Below, piece after piece: positions 45,404 to 56,350 of a stretch of DNA of 64,000 nt; the first letter of the stretch is position 1, and each line of letters begins with the position of its first letter. Position numbers and translations under genes: made by a program. Source of the stretch: Proteles cristata cristata (taxonomy: Eukaryota > Chordata > Mammalia > Carnivora > Hyaenidae); contig JAESUZ010000990.1 of assembly GCA_017311185.1 (NCBI GenBank), positions 124,001 to 188,000 of the forward strand, in the 5' to 3' direction. The notes beneath the pieces were generated by a model. The model did no database searches, was not told where the DNA came from, and saw only the letters and a program-made list of their open reading frames with translations.

Positions 45404-46429
45404 ATTTAATTAATAAAAAGATGGATACAGTGCTTATATATGTTTTTTTTTTTTTTTGCACATATGTGTGCCTGTTTTCCTAGCCTAAATGTGTGAAAGT
45501 TGAAAGTGGAATTTTTTGTAGTTAATAGGCTCTAAAGATATACAATGCTACCTTTTGATAGAAATTATTTAGAAAAAAAGTAAGTATGTAAATAATGAAA
45601 GCCACTAACCCAATGGGTACAAAGTAACACAGTATAGTATAATCCTTTTCTGATTACTACTGAGATTCATCATCTATTGTTAATATTTATTTGTATATTT
45701 TACACTGAAGTACTTTGCCATTTATCTATTTGTTGCCATCTCCCTCCATCTCTGTTTCTCTCTCTCTCTGTTTCTCTCTCTCTCTCTCTCTCTCCTTTTG
45801 AAAATGGGGTGTGGTCAGTTGCTAAGTTACATTTTCAGAAATAGAAAACTTGCTTACTGCAGAAGGATTTTTAATTTCTCTTTATCTTGATATCTCCAAA
45901 GCCTATGGCAGTAAAATAAGATAAGCAATAATACATATTGTACAAGTTACAACTACAGCATTCAGGACTATGCCAGTTTGCATAATATTTTAATAAGGTT
46001 CTGTTCTAGTCACTTATGCATAATGACATCTTAATTTCAGTGTGCATGATTAAAGCAGTATCCTAAAGGCTCTTTAGTGTATTACAAAACTTTTGTGATG
46101 CTGTTGTGGGCTGTTTTATAAACTTTATTACTTCAGTATATTTCTTTTAGGTTATTACTCATCATTTTTTCCCTTTATATCTTCCTTTCTTAAAAGGTTC
46201 ATATAAACCTTTAATCATGCTTTTCTCATCATTTTAATATATAGTATGATCTTAAAAAAGGGAAAAAAAGCTATGGAAAGAATTTTAGTTTCTTGGCATG
46301 CAGAGTTTGTGCTTCTGATTTATAAATATCAACCAAGTTGTTTCTTCATATATACATTGGGTTACCTGTATGATTCCATAATTTTACTATAAATGCAAAT
46401 TATGACAGCAGTAATATATTAATGCATAT
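45404..46429. other. Unassigned sequence with T and TC tracts
   Basis: Contains a poly-T (45444-45459) and a (TC)n tract (45748-45795). No gene or other repeat recognised. Confidence 0.45.
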
Positions 46430-46691
46430 CGACTAGAATGGCTAAAATCAAAAGGACTACTGATAACTAGGTGTAGGCAAGCTTGGGAAAAAATCTATTA
46501 CCTTTTATTGTTCATGGGCATGTCTTTGGAAAGTATTTGGCCACAATTCTTAACAATACAAATTTTTGTAAATCTTTAAGACCCATCAATTCCATTCCTT
46601 GGTATTTGCCAACAAAAGTGACTCATATGTCCACTGAACACCAAGAATGCTAACTTCAGCTTTATTCACAATTACCCCAAACTTGAACCCA
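46430..46691 (+). mobile_element. Old L1 ORF2 fragment
   Basis: CTAGAATGGCTAAAATCAAA, TCAATTCCATTCCTTGGTAT, CTTTATTCACAATTACCCCA occur in ORF2 order. Frames broken. Confidence 0.65.
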
Positions 46692-46880
46692 ACTGTATTC
46701 ATTTTGTATTGCTGTGTGATAAATTTACCCCCAAGTTAGCAGCTTATATAAAATATTTCTTATCTCACAAATTTTTTAGGTTCACAAGAGGGGCACAACT
46801 TAACTGGGTAAAGAATATGAAATTAAGGGTCCCGTTATACAGGATTTATCCTATACTTGACAGGCCTGATGTTTGTACAA
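46692..46880 (-). mobile_element. MLT1-type (MaLR) LTR end fragment
   Basis: TGTATTCATTTTGTATTGCT, GTGATAAATTTACCCCCAAG, AGCAGCTTATATAAAATATT and TATCTCACAAATTTT correspond to the reverse complement of an MLT1-family LTR 3' end. It abuts the L1 fragment. Confidence 0.6.
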
Positions 46881-47082
46881 ACCTGATACTCCTTAGACAA
46901 CAGGAACATTTCATTCAGAGATATTTCCTAACACCAAAGAAACAAACATATATACATATTTATTAGGGCATTAAGCAGTTATATTTAAGTTATGATGCAT
47001 GTAGCAAAAACTGTATTCCCAAATTTAATTAGTGTCTCTCCCAAAAGTGTTTCTTAATATTTTCTCTAGTGCAAATTATATT

Positions 47083-47207
47083 TTTATTTTTATTTTTGTT
47101 TTTATTTTTTTATTTTTTTTATTTTTATTTTTTTTTATTTCTAGGAGAGAGAGACAGTGTGAGCAGGGGAGGGTCAGAGAGAGAGGGAGTCACAGACTGA
47201 AACAGGC
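47083..47207 (-). mobile_element. Head-less fragment of a subfamily B SINE
   Basis: The minus strand reads AAGCCTGTTTCAGTCTGTGA through the CT region to CTCCTAGAAATAA, followed by a long A-rich tail seen as (TTTTTA)n at 47083-47140. The whole tRNA-like head is missing. Confidence 0.88.
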
Positions 47208-47450
47208 TTAACATATTGGGGCACCTGGGTGGCTCAGTTGGTTAAGCGTCCAACTTCAGCTCAGGTCATGATCTCACAGTTCATGGGTTCAAGCCCCGCA
47301 TTGGGCTCTGTGCTGACAGACAGCACAAGCCTGGAGTCTGCTTCAGATTCTGTTTCTCCCTCTCTCTCTGACCCTCCCCTGCTCAAGCTGCCTGCCTCTC
47401 TCTCTCTCGGAAATAAATTTAAAAAAAATTTTAACGAATGTTAATATATT
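47208..47450 (+). mobile_element. CAN SINE, A type, with target duplications
   Basis: Body 47218-47440. TTAACATATT (47208-47217) and TTAATATATT (47441-47450). It sits at the truncated edge of the B fragment in the opposite orientation. Confidence 0.95.
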
Positions 47451-48944
47451 AAACTCAGTATGTTTACATCAAAGTTATTCAAGCTATTCTAATTCTCCAG
47501 AGATAAATCTAAATTAAAAGCAGTAGCTAACAAATATTATTTCAAGAAACAAAAAATTTCTGCCCAGCAATTTCAAGTTACGATGTTGCTTAAGTGGTCA
47601 AGTTCATTTAAATTCATTTATTTTTTTCAAATGTCAGCAATAATCTAAACTGTCCCACATCACAGACCACTGACAGTTGGAATGTAGGACAATAAACAGA
47701 ATTACAGTCACTTGGGGCAGTGAAATTCATACATTTTCCCTTTCTATGGGCTCTGTTAACATGAAATTTAGATATTAGTTTGTCACTGTGGTTTTCAGCT
47801 CATTCTTCATACAGTTACTGTAACTGAACTGATGATCCTACTCACAGGAGTCAACAGATATGTTAGCTATTCTTATAAAAACAGATACACTGGCCACTGC
47901 ATATTACTATTTCCGAGCAGAATAGATGGAGTGATAAAAAATATAGATGTTCCTCACCTAAAAGGAAATCTCTGAGATATCAGTTTTTCTTGATGTGATT
48001 TGTTTTTAAATGGATGCATAAGAAACAAAAGTTTTATTTCCCAGGGGAATTTGGTATTTTCAGGCTTACCTCCTTATCAGACTCTTGCACTTCTGGCTGT
48101 ATGAATTCAGATACTATCAAAAGAATAATATCTTAACTGTTTTATTATCCTTTGCAGAAAATACTGGCATGCAAATAAAGAGAGAAGTAGCATAAGTATA
48201 AAGAGTGAATTTTCATCACTAATATTGAATCCTCTCTTGTAGTCATTTCTTCAGAAAGGTCCATTTTTTCTGAGTTCCCTAACAATCATCCATATATCTT
48301 TTCTTTCCCCATTAATATCATGGTGGGGCCTGTTATTTTCAGGGAATTTCAATAGGATAAACTAAGTCATGCTGGAGTGTTAATAATTTCTTGAATCTCC
48401 TCCAATAAAGATGTTTAAATATTAGTATGATAGCAGTGAAAACCCAAAGCGATGAATCTTAATTTTGTTCTTTGATTCCCTTCTTATTCATTGTTTGTGT
48501 TCCAGATCAGCTGTTAACTCAACCCTTAGTGAATTCTTTGCTATTTTCTTCATCTCAACAGTACAAATCCCATCTCCAGACACCTCGACAGCACTCCTAT
48601 AATTCCATTATTATAGCAATTGCACCATTTCTTTCAGGATTCATCTCAGAAGCTAAATTGTTTTGACCTTGGCCTCAATTTCTGGAGAAAAAAATCATTG
48701 AACAGTTTATGGAGTAATTGCCAAATTAAACTCTTTGCTGTGATTGTTCTTATGTTTTGTTGGCTGCTTTCCTAATGGTTGATAAATTTCTTAGGTTTTA
48801 ATCCAAAATTTTAAGGGAACAAACTTCATCTCTTTCACAATTCATACCTGATAGTTGTACTCTATAATTCTTGTTTAATGTAGTGTGTTAAAAGTTGAAA
48901 TACCCTTCCCTATCAATGCCCAATTTTACAGATGACAAAATTAG
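47451..48944. other. Unassigned AT-rich sequence
   Basis: Nothing supported over 1.5 kb. Confidence 0.45.
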
Positions 48945-49080
48945 ACCTCTCAAAAGTTTGACATCTCTGAGCCTTGATGTCCTCATTTTAAAAAATATGA
49001 ATAATCTTAACTGAAGAAATTTTTTATGAATTAAATGTGGTGCTTAGCTTATGATATATAGTAAGTATTCAAAATTATAG
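48945..49080 (+). mobile_element. MIR SINE remnant
   Basis: TCTCTGAGCCTTGATGTCCT, CATTTTAAAAAATATGAATA, ATGAATTAAATGTGGTGCTT and AGTAAGTATTCAAAATTAT follow MIR on the plus strand. Confidence 0.75.
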
Positions 49081-50043
49081 ATGTTTGTATTACTTTTGTG
49101 ACTATTTGTCAATAGCTTTAGACAATCTCAAGTTTACAATTTCTTTGTTGAATAAAGTCAGCATGTTTTCCAAACAAATAAAACCTTACCTTTCCCATTA
49201 CCATTTATATTTATCTGTCAATTCAATAATATTCCAAAAACCTGCTTTTTATGGAAATAACCCTCTCCAGGCTTCAGATACTGCTGTGCTCTGCAAAGCC
49301 CTCCTGGTGATTTGTACCACAACCATATCCACCTCATCTCTCAAGTAATGGCTCTGCGGTCCAGAATTTGAGCCACTATAAAACTCATAGGAAGAGTCTG
49401 AGCCCCTATAAAACTCATGGGAAGAACTCATAGTAACTTAGGTTTCTTTGATACATTTCATACCTTGTTTTCATACTTCCAGTTTCTTGAAGTTTCTTTT
49501 TCTGAAGACTTTCCCTGTTGTCAACTGAAATATTATTTCTTTGAAATAGAGAATCGAGATCTGAGAACATATGTTAATATATACATTGTCTGGTACATGT
49601 TTTGATTTTACACTTTTATTGTAGTTTGTACAATTATAATAAAATACATATTTATATAACTATTTTCTGGAAATCTGTTCCCCTTAGGTGGTAATCCATG
49701 GGAGGGTATGTACTACACTTATTCAGTTTATTCTAGCCCAAGGAATGTGTCTATGCCTAGAAAACACCTGCCTATTTGGTAAATAGGTGAGCTGTTTTTT
49801 CTCACATTATTTGCACTGCTTATCATGTTGTTTTTAAATTTCCAACTAGCTATAGGTTATTTAGTCACTAGTACTTATCTTTCCTTTATTTACAAATTGC
49901 TCCCATTATTTTACATGAATTATTTTGGCTTTTATACATGGGTGAAAGCAACATCTGAATGGACTAATAATAGGTTTGTAATTTATATAAAGGAAAAATG
50001 TTCATATCAGGTCTATCAAGTTAGAGAAAAAATTTTAATATCT
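49081..50043. other. Unassigned sequence
   Basis: Nothing supported. A short near-repeat with GCCCCTATAAAACTCAT lies at about 49370-49420. Confidence 0.45.
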
Positions 50044-50158
50044 ATTAATATCTATCTATCATCTATCTATTTATCTATCTATCTATCTATCTATGTATCT
50101 ATGTATCTATGTATCTATGTATCTATCTATCTATCTATCTATCATCTATCTATCCATA
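50044..50158. repeat. (ATCT)n/(ATGT)n compound microsatellite
   Basis: About 25 tetranucleotide units: ATCT blocks flank an ATCTATGT block at about 50090-50120. The open frame through it is a repeat artefact. Confidence 0.97.
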
Positions 50159-50237
50159 GGTACATGTAGTTGCCTCTTTTAAACAATGCTCCATTCAGTG
50201 CTCTTGTCTCTTAAATATTCATCTAAATATACACCTG

Positions 50238-50331
50238 AGGGCACCTGGGTGGCTCAGTTCATTAAGTGTCTGACTCTTGATCTTAGTTCAGGAGTTGATC
50301 TCAGGATCTTGAGTTCAAGCCCCACATTGGG
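50238..50331 (+). mobile_element. CAN SINE head only (3'-truncated)
   Basis: GGGCACCTGGGTGGCTCAGT through GTTCAAGCCCCACATTGGGC; the sequence stops matching immediately after. No CT region or tail follows. Confidence 0.85.
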
Positions 50332-51256
50332 CTTTTGAGCAATGTGGGTTGATGCATCTTACTATAAATTCTCTCATCCAATGAGCGGTGGCTTCCTCTT
50401 CTTGAAGCAAGTGTTGTTTCCTTCTGATCTGGAGAAAGATTTGTCTGATCCTGAAAGATGGGAGGAGGACGCATGGTGGTGTTAGACATGTGCCAAAGAA
50501 ATAATGGGGAGTATCAAGCTCAAAGTCAAATACGAAGTTTGCAGTGTGTTAGTCACCTTTAAAAAGATCTGTGTCGAAACCATAGCGAAGATAAGCAATC
50601 CAATACTGAAACTTTCAGCAATATCAGTGTAGCCTGGGAAACCAGTAGTTACATGAAAGGTTTATGGAAACATCTCTAACTTGAAGCATATCATAACTCA
50701 CAGGAATTTGGAGAAGATAAATAATGTGTTATAAGCAGGTCTGAAGACTGCTGCCTCCCTTTTATGGCCGAGAGAGAGCGAGAGAAAGAACCCATTCAAA
50801 TCCCCCTGTAAACTTAACAAGACCTCATGGTAAACACATTATTTATACTTATTGCCAGAAGTAGTTCTTACCTAAGCCATTCCTTTAATGGGATACACCT
50901 GGTCAGGCTGCATTGCTTATTAAAAATAAATTTTTAATTTGTGGGCACTTTTAGCTAAAGAATATCATAGCAGTTCTAGAACTAATGGGGTGAAACAGTG
51001 AAGATATCTTATTAAAAAAATGGTTCCTTTGTGCTAGCAATTTCACTTAGGGATGTTAAAACAAACGCTGAGTTTAACCCAATGCTAGAACATCAGCAGG
51101 CTTGCATTGACTATCTCAGATTTCTGTATTTTCTACATGCTTTGATACTGCCTCAGCCTTTTGAATCATCAGTAAAATAAGATGAACTGTGTGATTCCTC
51201 TGTGATCTGTTAATTCCACATCGTGGTTTCTAAAGTAAGATACCTGAAGGTTTTCT
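50332..51256. other. Unassigned sequence with a weak exon-like stretch
   Basis: On the minus strand, 50363-50450 (88 bp) has a CTCCTCCCATCTTTCAG acceptor-like sequence before it and GTAAGA after it, and an open frame. I do not recognise the encoded residues, so it is not called as an exon. The rest is unassigned. Confidence 0.2.
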
Positions 51257-51319
51257 CCTGTGCTACCAGAAACCCAGGCTGAACTTGGCCTGTGCTATAA
51301 GAAACCCAGGCTGAACTTG
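51257..51319. repeat. 32-bp tandem duplication
   Basis: CCTGTGCTACCAGAAACCCA.. and CCTGTGCTATAAGAAACCCA.. at 51257-51288 and 51289-51319. Two base differences in the opening 20. The second unit ends at the LTR boundary. Confidence 0.93.
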
Positions 51320-51712
51320 TTATGGGCTCTATTGTGTCCCTGCTTCACCCCCACCAACTCATAAAATTAACTCCTAACCCCTAATACCTCAGAATGTAAC
51401 ATATTGGGAGATGAGTTAAAAAGATCATGAAGCAAAAATGAAGCCATTAAGGTAGAGCCCTAATCCAATATGGCTGGTATCCTTTAAGAAGAAGAAAAGA
51501 CACCACAGACAGGCGTACACAGAGAAAAGGCCAAGTGAGAACGCAGTGAGATGACTGTTGACAAGCCAAGAAGAGAAGCCTCAGGAGAAACCAAACCTGC
51601 TGACACCTCAATATTGGATTTCAGCCTCCAGAGCTTTGAAAAAATGCCTTTCTGTTATTTAAGCCACCCGGACTGCATCATTCTGTTTTAGCAGTCCCAG
51701 CAGACTAACACA
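51318..51712 (+). mobile_element. MLT1-type (MaLR) solo LTR
   Basis: Starts TGTTATGGGCTCTATTGTGT, contains CTAATACCTCAGAATGTAAC, GAGCCCTAATCCAATATGGC, CCTGCTGACACCTCAATATT, and TTATTTAAGCCACCCGGACT, and ends AGCAGACTAACACA. This is a full LTR in MLT1 order. No internal ERV sequence or second LTR nearby. Ancient and non-coding. Confidence 0.82.
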
Positions 51713-52489
51713 AACTGGTTTAGTTTGCACTATAATTCCCAGGAATATATAATTTTACTTAAAGAGATATACATTTAATATGATATATTTTTTATCAAGG
51801 GCTTAACTCAAGGAGAAATCTTCATGGCACCTTGGAACTTCAGGGATGGCCAGTGATTGTACAGATGAGCAACAGAAACAAAAGAAGCAAGGGGGCAAAT
51901 CTTATGTTCCCTAAATATAGTCACCTGCTTGTGCTTCATTCCCCCCCCAGGACAGAGAGACCATTAAGGAAAAGGGTTGTATTTTATGTTCCAAATTTAA
52001 ATTAATACAGAACTCAGATCTACCAGTGTTTCAATCAGTAACCTGTCATAATCGGCCAGCATTCACTTCCCCACTTTTATGTAGGAAAGAATTCGTCTTA
52101 TTTATTTCTTTCCATAGCAATACCGAACTCAAATATGCACTGCTTATCTATTTAAACCCTGCTTTAAATGTCATCTTCTAAAACTAGAATACTAAGTCTC
52201 TATTTTTAATAGCATGCACATATTTAACAAACATAAAAAAAAAAAAAAAACGCATGCTGCTTACCAGGAGACACTGATATGCTCTTCTAGAAAAAGTGTT
52301 CCACCTATGTTTGGAATCATCTCTCTGAGTCACAGTGACTTGCAAATGAAAACCTGTTGCAGATGGCTGGAGTCCCCCACAGGCTTCTTCTAATTATGCT
52401 ACCTCCTTTTTCCTTTCCATTTCTATTCCATTCCACCTTGTAAGTATACATTTTCAGTGTATAATGTTGAGCAGAACTAAATACCAACT
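51713..52489. other. Unassigned sequence
   Basis: Holds a 16-A run at 52237-52252. Nothing else recognised. Confidence 0.45.
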
Positions 52490-53278
52490 CTAGTTCTCCG
52501 TTTACATTCTAGTACCAATTTTGATGTGTGTGGAAGGGCTCCCCACATCTACAAGCAATTCTCGAGATAACAGCTGAGTCTCCCACAATTCAACTCAGTT
52601 CTGACACTACCTACCAAGAGATAGCATCAGGTTCTCCAGATGAAAGGTTCATTCCTGTAAGATGGCCCTCTTAAAATTTAGACTCCAGTTTCAAATCCAG
52701 GATGCCCACTGTGCTTCTGACCAACCAGCTGTCAATCGATCGGAGATTCCAATGACCTTCACCTTGGGTTTCAGATGCTAGTCTCCAGTCCAAGTTGTTA
52801 CCTGAACTTTTGACTGTTTAAATCAGAGGTTCCCAAGATATTCTTCTTGGGTTTGCTTAATTTGCTAGAGCAGCTCACAGTTTAGAGAAATATTTTACTT
52901 AATAGATTAGTGCTTCATTATAAAAATATATAACTCAGGAATAGCCAGAGGCAAGGGCTAGGGAACTGTGGAGCTTCCAAGCACACTGCTCTTCCAGTAC
53001 CTCCAACCCAGAAGCTTTTGGAATCCACCCTTTGGGTTTCTTTGGAGGCTTCATTAAAGAGGCATGAATGATTTAATTGTTGACCACTGAATATTAATTC
53101 AACTTCCAGTTCCCCTGCCCTTCCAGGAGGTCAGGGGATGAGACTAAAAGCTCCAATCATTTAATTAATCATGTGGTTAGCTTCTCTAGTGACCAGTCCC
53201 CATCCTTAGGAAACCCGAGAGTGGTCCAAAAGTCACCTCACTAACACAACAACAGGCATCTTTATCATTCTTCTCAAG

Positions 53279-53672
53279 TTGGCTTACAACCCTCTCTGGG
53301 AATTTCCAGGGTATGATCTGACACCCTCCCCCATAGGCAGTGGGGAGGGAGAGACTAAAGAAAGAAGCAGGCCTATCCTGGTTGGTTGGTGGCAGTTATA
53401 ATAAACAAAGGGAATTTATATACAAGGCTGGTCTTGGACAGCAGCAAGACAGATGGATCCCCAGACCTGCCCACCAAATGTTAAAAAGTTTATAAAGAGG
53501 CCTTAACTGTCACTTACACTATGCACCTGTTCTCAACACCTTATCACTATCTGAAGGCTATGTCCTTGATGCAGCCTCTGGGAGCAGGAAAGTCAAGAAC
53601 ACTTTCATCTGTTGGGTCCAGCTCATAGAACAACTGGCAGTCACCCTTTTTCAATGACTGTCCCCAATACTT
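53279..53672. other. Unassigned insertion of about 395 bp
   Basis: It separates two parts of the surrounding repeat. The minus strand has GTATATAAA near 53416 and GC-richer flanks, which would suit an LTR, but I could not identify ends or target repeats. Confidence 0.3.
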
Positions 53673-53677
53673 CATTT

Positions 53678-53932
53678 AAGAAATTCCAAGGGTTTTGGGG
53701 GTACCTGGGTGGCTCAGTAGGTTAAGTGCCCAGCTGTTGGTTTCCGCTCAGGTCATGATCTCACAGTCTGTGAGTTCAAACCCTGCATTGGGCTCTGTGT
53801 TTGTAGTGCAGAGTCTGCTTGGGATTCTTTCTTTTCTTCTCTGTGACCTTCCCTGCTTGTTCTCTCTCTCTCTCTCTCTCTCAAGAAATAAATTTACTAA
53901 AAAATGAAAAAAAAAAGAAATTCCAAGGTTTT
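53678..53932 (+). mobile_element. CAN SINE, older type, with target duplications
   Basis: Body 53697-53914. AAGAAATTCCAAGGGTTTT before and AAGAAATTCCAAGGTTTT after, one base shorter. Confidence 0.95.
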
Positions 53933-54019
53933 TAGGAGCTCTGTGCCCAAAGTAGATGGAAGACAAGATAGGTGCTTCTTACTGTAAATTAAAATGTCAC
54001 AATAGCTTAAAAGCCACTA

Positions 54020-54215
54020 TTTTTAACATGCTTGATATGCACCAGACACTGACAGGTATACTCTGACTCTCCTACATTTTCTTATTTCATTTGATACTGA
54101 TTATAATCTATCGAACGCAGATGATTAAGCTGAGATTTTGAGGGTTATTTCCATGGCCATAGAGACAACTTGTATGTGATGAAACCAGGCATAGCCCCCT
54201 TCCTAACTTTATGCA
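54020..54215 (-). mobile_element. MIR SINE remnant
   Basis: TGATATGCACCAGACACTGA, TTTCTTATTTCATTTGATAC, ATGATTAAGCTGAGATTTTG and AACTTGTATGTGATGAAACC follow the MIR reverse complement. Confidence 0.68.
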
Positions 54216-54271
54216 GCAAATCTGTATATTCTGATTCTTAAGGCTCTCTTCTCAACTGTATATTTGGTACC

Positions 54272-54492
54272 CTTTTCTAAATAAATCTTTTTTGTTAATT
54301 TATTTTTGAGACAGAGAGAGACAGATCATGAGCAGGGGAGGGGCAGAGAGAAGGAGACACAGAATCTGAAACAAGCTCTAGGCTCTGAGCTGTCAGCACA
54401 AAACCTGATGCGGGGCTGGAACTCATGAACCGTGAGATAATGACCTGAGCAGAAGTTGGACACCGAACCTACTGGGCCAACCAGGAACCCCA
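54272..54492 (-). mobile_element. CAN SINE, A type
   Basis: Minus-strand copy with GATGCGGGGCTGGAACTCA head part and CCAACCAGGAACCCC end. Candidate target repeats (AACTG...GGTACC on both sides) are imperfect. Confidence 0.93.
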
Positions 54493-54694
54493 TAACTGGA
54501 CGTTAGGTACCTGATTAAGAGTCCATAATCACTGAATTTATTACAGAATTCCCACTGCTCCAGAGATAAATTAAATTCATTATCTTTGGCACTGGAATAT
54601 TTATGTAAGGCAGTTCTTCATCTTTGTTTGTGTCCCAAATTCTGTAGAACATATGAAAAAATAAAAGCAAAACAAAACTATGGACACTTCTGAC

Positions 54695-54765
54695 ATATAT
54701 ATATAGGTATATACACATATATGTTGACGTGTGTGTATGTATATGTACACATATACACACCACAT
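54695..54765. repeat. TA/TG/CA low-complexity tract
   Basis: CATATATATATAGGTATATA then GTGTGTATGTATATGTACAC. It lies next to the DNA repeat that starts about 54745. Confidence 0.9.
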
Positions 54766-54847
54766 GGGTTTGAACCACACAGCCCACATACACACAGGAT
54801 TTGTTTTAAAGTAAATATCATACAGTACTGTATTTGCTTTTCCTTAC
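54745..54847 (+). mobile_element. Ancient DNA-type repeat, left part
   Basis: CATGGGTTTGAACCACACAG, ATACAGTACTGTATTTGCTT and TTCCTTAC match a common short mammalian repeat whose end reads TTGACCCTTGAACAACACGG. Its continuation is at 55509. Family name not assigned. Confidence 0.6.
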
Positions 54848-55508
54848 TGATGAAGGAAAGAAGCAGAAAAATGTTCACCTGTAGCCCAGAAGGCTGACTT
54901 ATAAGCCTGCATGGTTTTGATTAGCATCAAATACGTGCTGGTTACTACATCCTTGAAGGTCTTGTGACTGCCTGTATATCTCATCAATATTCAATTCGAC
55001 TTGAATCAACTGAACTTAGTTTAAATCGAGCTGAATGATAAGCACTGGAGAAATCTTGAGAAAGGAGTTTTATGAGTAGAAGTTCAAAGAAGACATTTAG
55101 GTTCTAACACTCTCTGGATGGTGTCTCCCCTTTGAGCACAAAGCATATAACTACCAGTTTCATACGACAAAAGTTCAGCTCTTTCTGTCCACAAGTATGT
55201 CTCCCTGCTACTTAAATAAACTTACTAAGCTATACAGCAAAACATTTCAAGAATTCTTTTTATTTAATGGTTATTTATTTTTGAGAGACAGAGAGAGACA
55301 TAGCACAAGCAGGAGAACAGAGAGAGAGGGAGACAGAGTCCAAAGTAGACTACAGTCTCTGAGCTGTCAGCATAGAGTCCGATGCGGGGCTCAAACTCAC
55401 AAGCTGAGAGATCATGACCTGAGCTAAAGTCAGACCTTCAACCGACGAGCCATCCAGGCACCCTCTCAAGAATTATTTTTTGACTGTGGCTCTCAATGAT
55501 CTGCAACA
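54848..55508 (+). mobile_element. Solo LTR of a class-I-like (gammaretrovirus-type) ERV
   Basis: Begins TGATGAAGGAAAGAAGCAG and ends ATCTGCAACA, with AATAAA at 55215-55220 and a CT-rich stretch upstream of it. Four-base flanks TTAC (54844-54847) and TTAT (55509-55512) fit a 4-bp duplication with one change. About 440 bp once the SINE at 55261-55464 is removed. No gag, pol or env nearby, so it is a solo LTR and encodes nothing. Assignment rests on structure, not on a database match. Confidence 0.6.
55247..55479 (-). mobile_element. CAN SINE, A type, inside the solo LTR
   Basis: Body 55261-55465. TCAAGAATTCTTTT (55247-55260) and TCAAGAATTATTTT (55466-55479) differ at one base. Confidence 0.95.
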
Positions 55509-55750
55509 TTATGATTTTCTTAATAGCACTTTATTTTCTTCTGCTTACTTTATTTTAAGAATATGGTACATAATATATATAACACAAAATATGTATTTAT
55601 CATCTGTTTATGTTATCAGTAAGGCTTCAGACCACAGTAAGGCTATTAGTAGTTACGTTTTGAAGGAGTCAATGGTTATACAAAGATTTTAAACTCTGTA
55701 GGGGCTTAGTACCCCTACGTCCTGCATTTTCCAAAAGTCAACTCTATATA
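55509..55750 (+). mobile_element. Ancient DNA-type repeat, right part
   Basis: TTATGATTTTCTTAATAGCA, CTTACTTTATTTTAAGAATA, ATCTGTTTATGTTATCAGTA, AGGCTATTAGTAGTTACGTT and CCAAAAGTCAACTCTATA continue the repeat that stops at 54847. Confidence 0.7.
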
Positions 55751-56039
55751 CATAGGATTTGACTTCCAAAAGTTCATAGATATTTTGAGGTCTGTTCGTA
55801 ATACCCTTTTGAGTAATATTTTCCAAAGACTGGAGCCACTATCCATACAGGGATTACCTGAAAGTTTATGCCATCCCCTTCTTTCCTGCAAGCTCAGATC
55901 AACTTTGCCTTAAATTGAACACTTGGTATCTTTACCTTTATCTACCCACCTGCTTCCATCTATCAATTCACCTTATCAATGAACTAAAAGTACTTTCTTC
56001 CATAATAAATTACTTGTGTCTATATAATTGGCCTAGATT
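55751..56039. other. Unassigned sequence
   Basis: Nothing recognised. Confidence 0.45.
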
Positions 56040-56350
56040 CTATTACTGGTATCCTCATCTTAAAAGGATATGACAATAGTTAACTGAGAAAATGAATCAA
56101 AAATAATTAGCCTGGTGTTTGCACATACTAAATACCATACCTGTTAATGGTTGCATATGATTATTTGTGTTTGTATGGTTGCTATTGTTTTGTTAGTTTT
56201 ATTATAATTTAAAGTTTATGTCATGTACCTTGAGACTTCTTTCTTAAACTTCTGCATTTCAGCATTCTCATGTGAAAAAAAATATGGATAATAGTGTCCA
56301 TTAAGTGGCTTTTCTGAAGATTAAAAGGGATAGAGCATAAACTCTTATCA
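56040..56350 (+). mobile_element. Two MIR-like remnants
   Basis: 56040-56145 (GTATCCTCATCTTAAAAGGA) and 56235-56350 (AACTTCTGCATTTCAGCATT, GAAGATTAAAAGGGATAGAG) both resemble the plus-strand MIR core. Separate and diverged. Confidence 0.5.

Larger units (their letters stand above)
52490..54003. mobile_element. Long LTR-like repeat with two nested insertions
   Basis: I recognise a common mammalian repeat: AACTCAGTTCTGACACTACC, TTGCTAGAGCAGCTCACAGT, GGAGGCTTCATTAAAGAGGC, CAGGAGGTCAGGGGATGAGA, then after the insertions TTTTAGGAGCTCTGTGCCCA. A roughly 395-bp unassigned segment (about 53279-53672) and a SINE (53697-53914) split it. Family and orientation not certain. Confidence 0.5.

Noticed and set aside
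45748..45795. Another SINE at the TC tract
   Set aside because: No head, B box or AAATAAA tail nearby; kept as a simple repeat.
49825..50169. 114-codon plus-strand frame
   Set aside because: Its second half is the translated ATCT microsatellite (Tyr/Leu/Ser/Ile repeats); no domain upstream.
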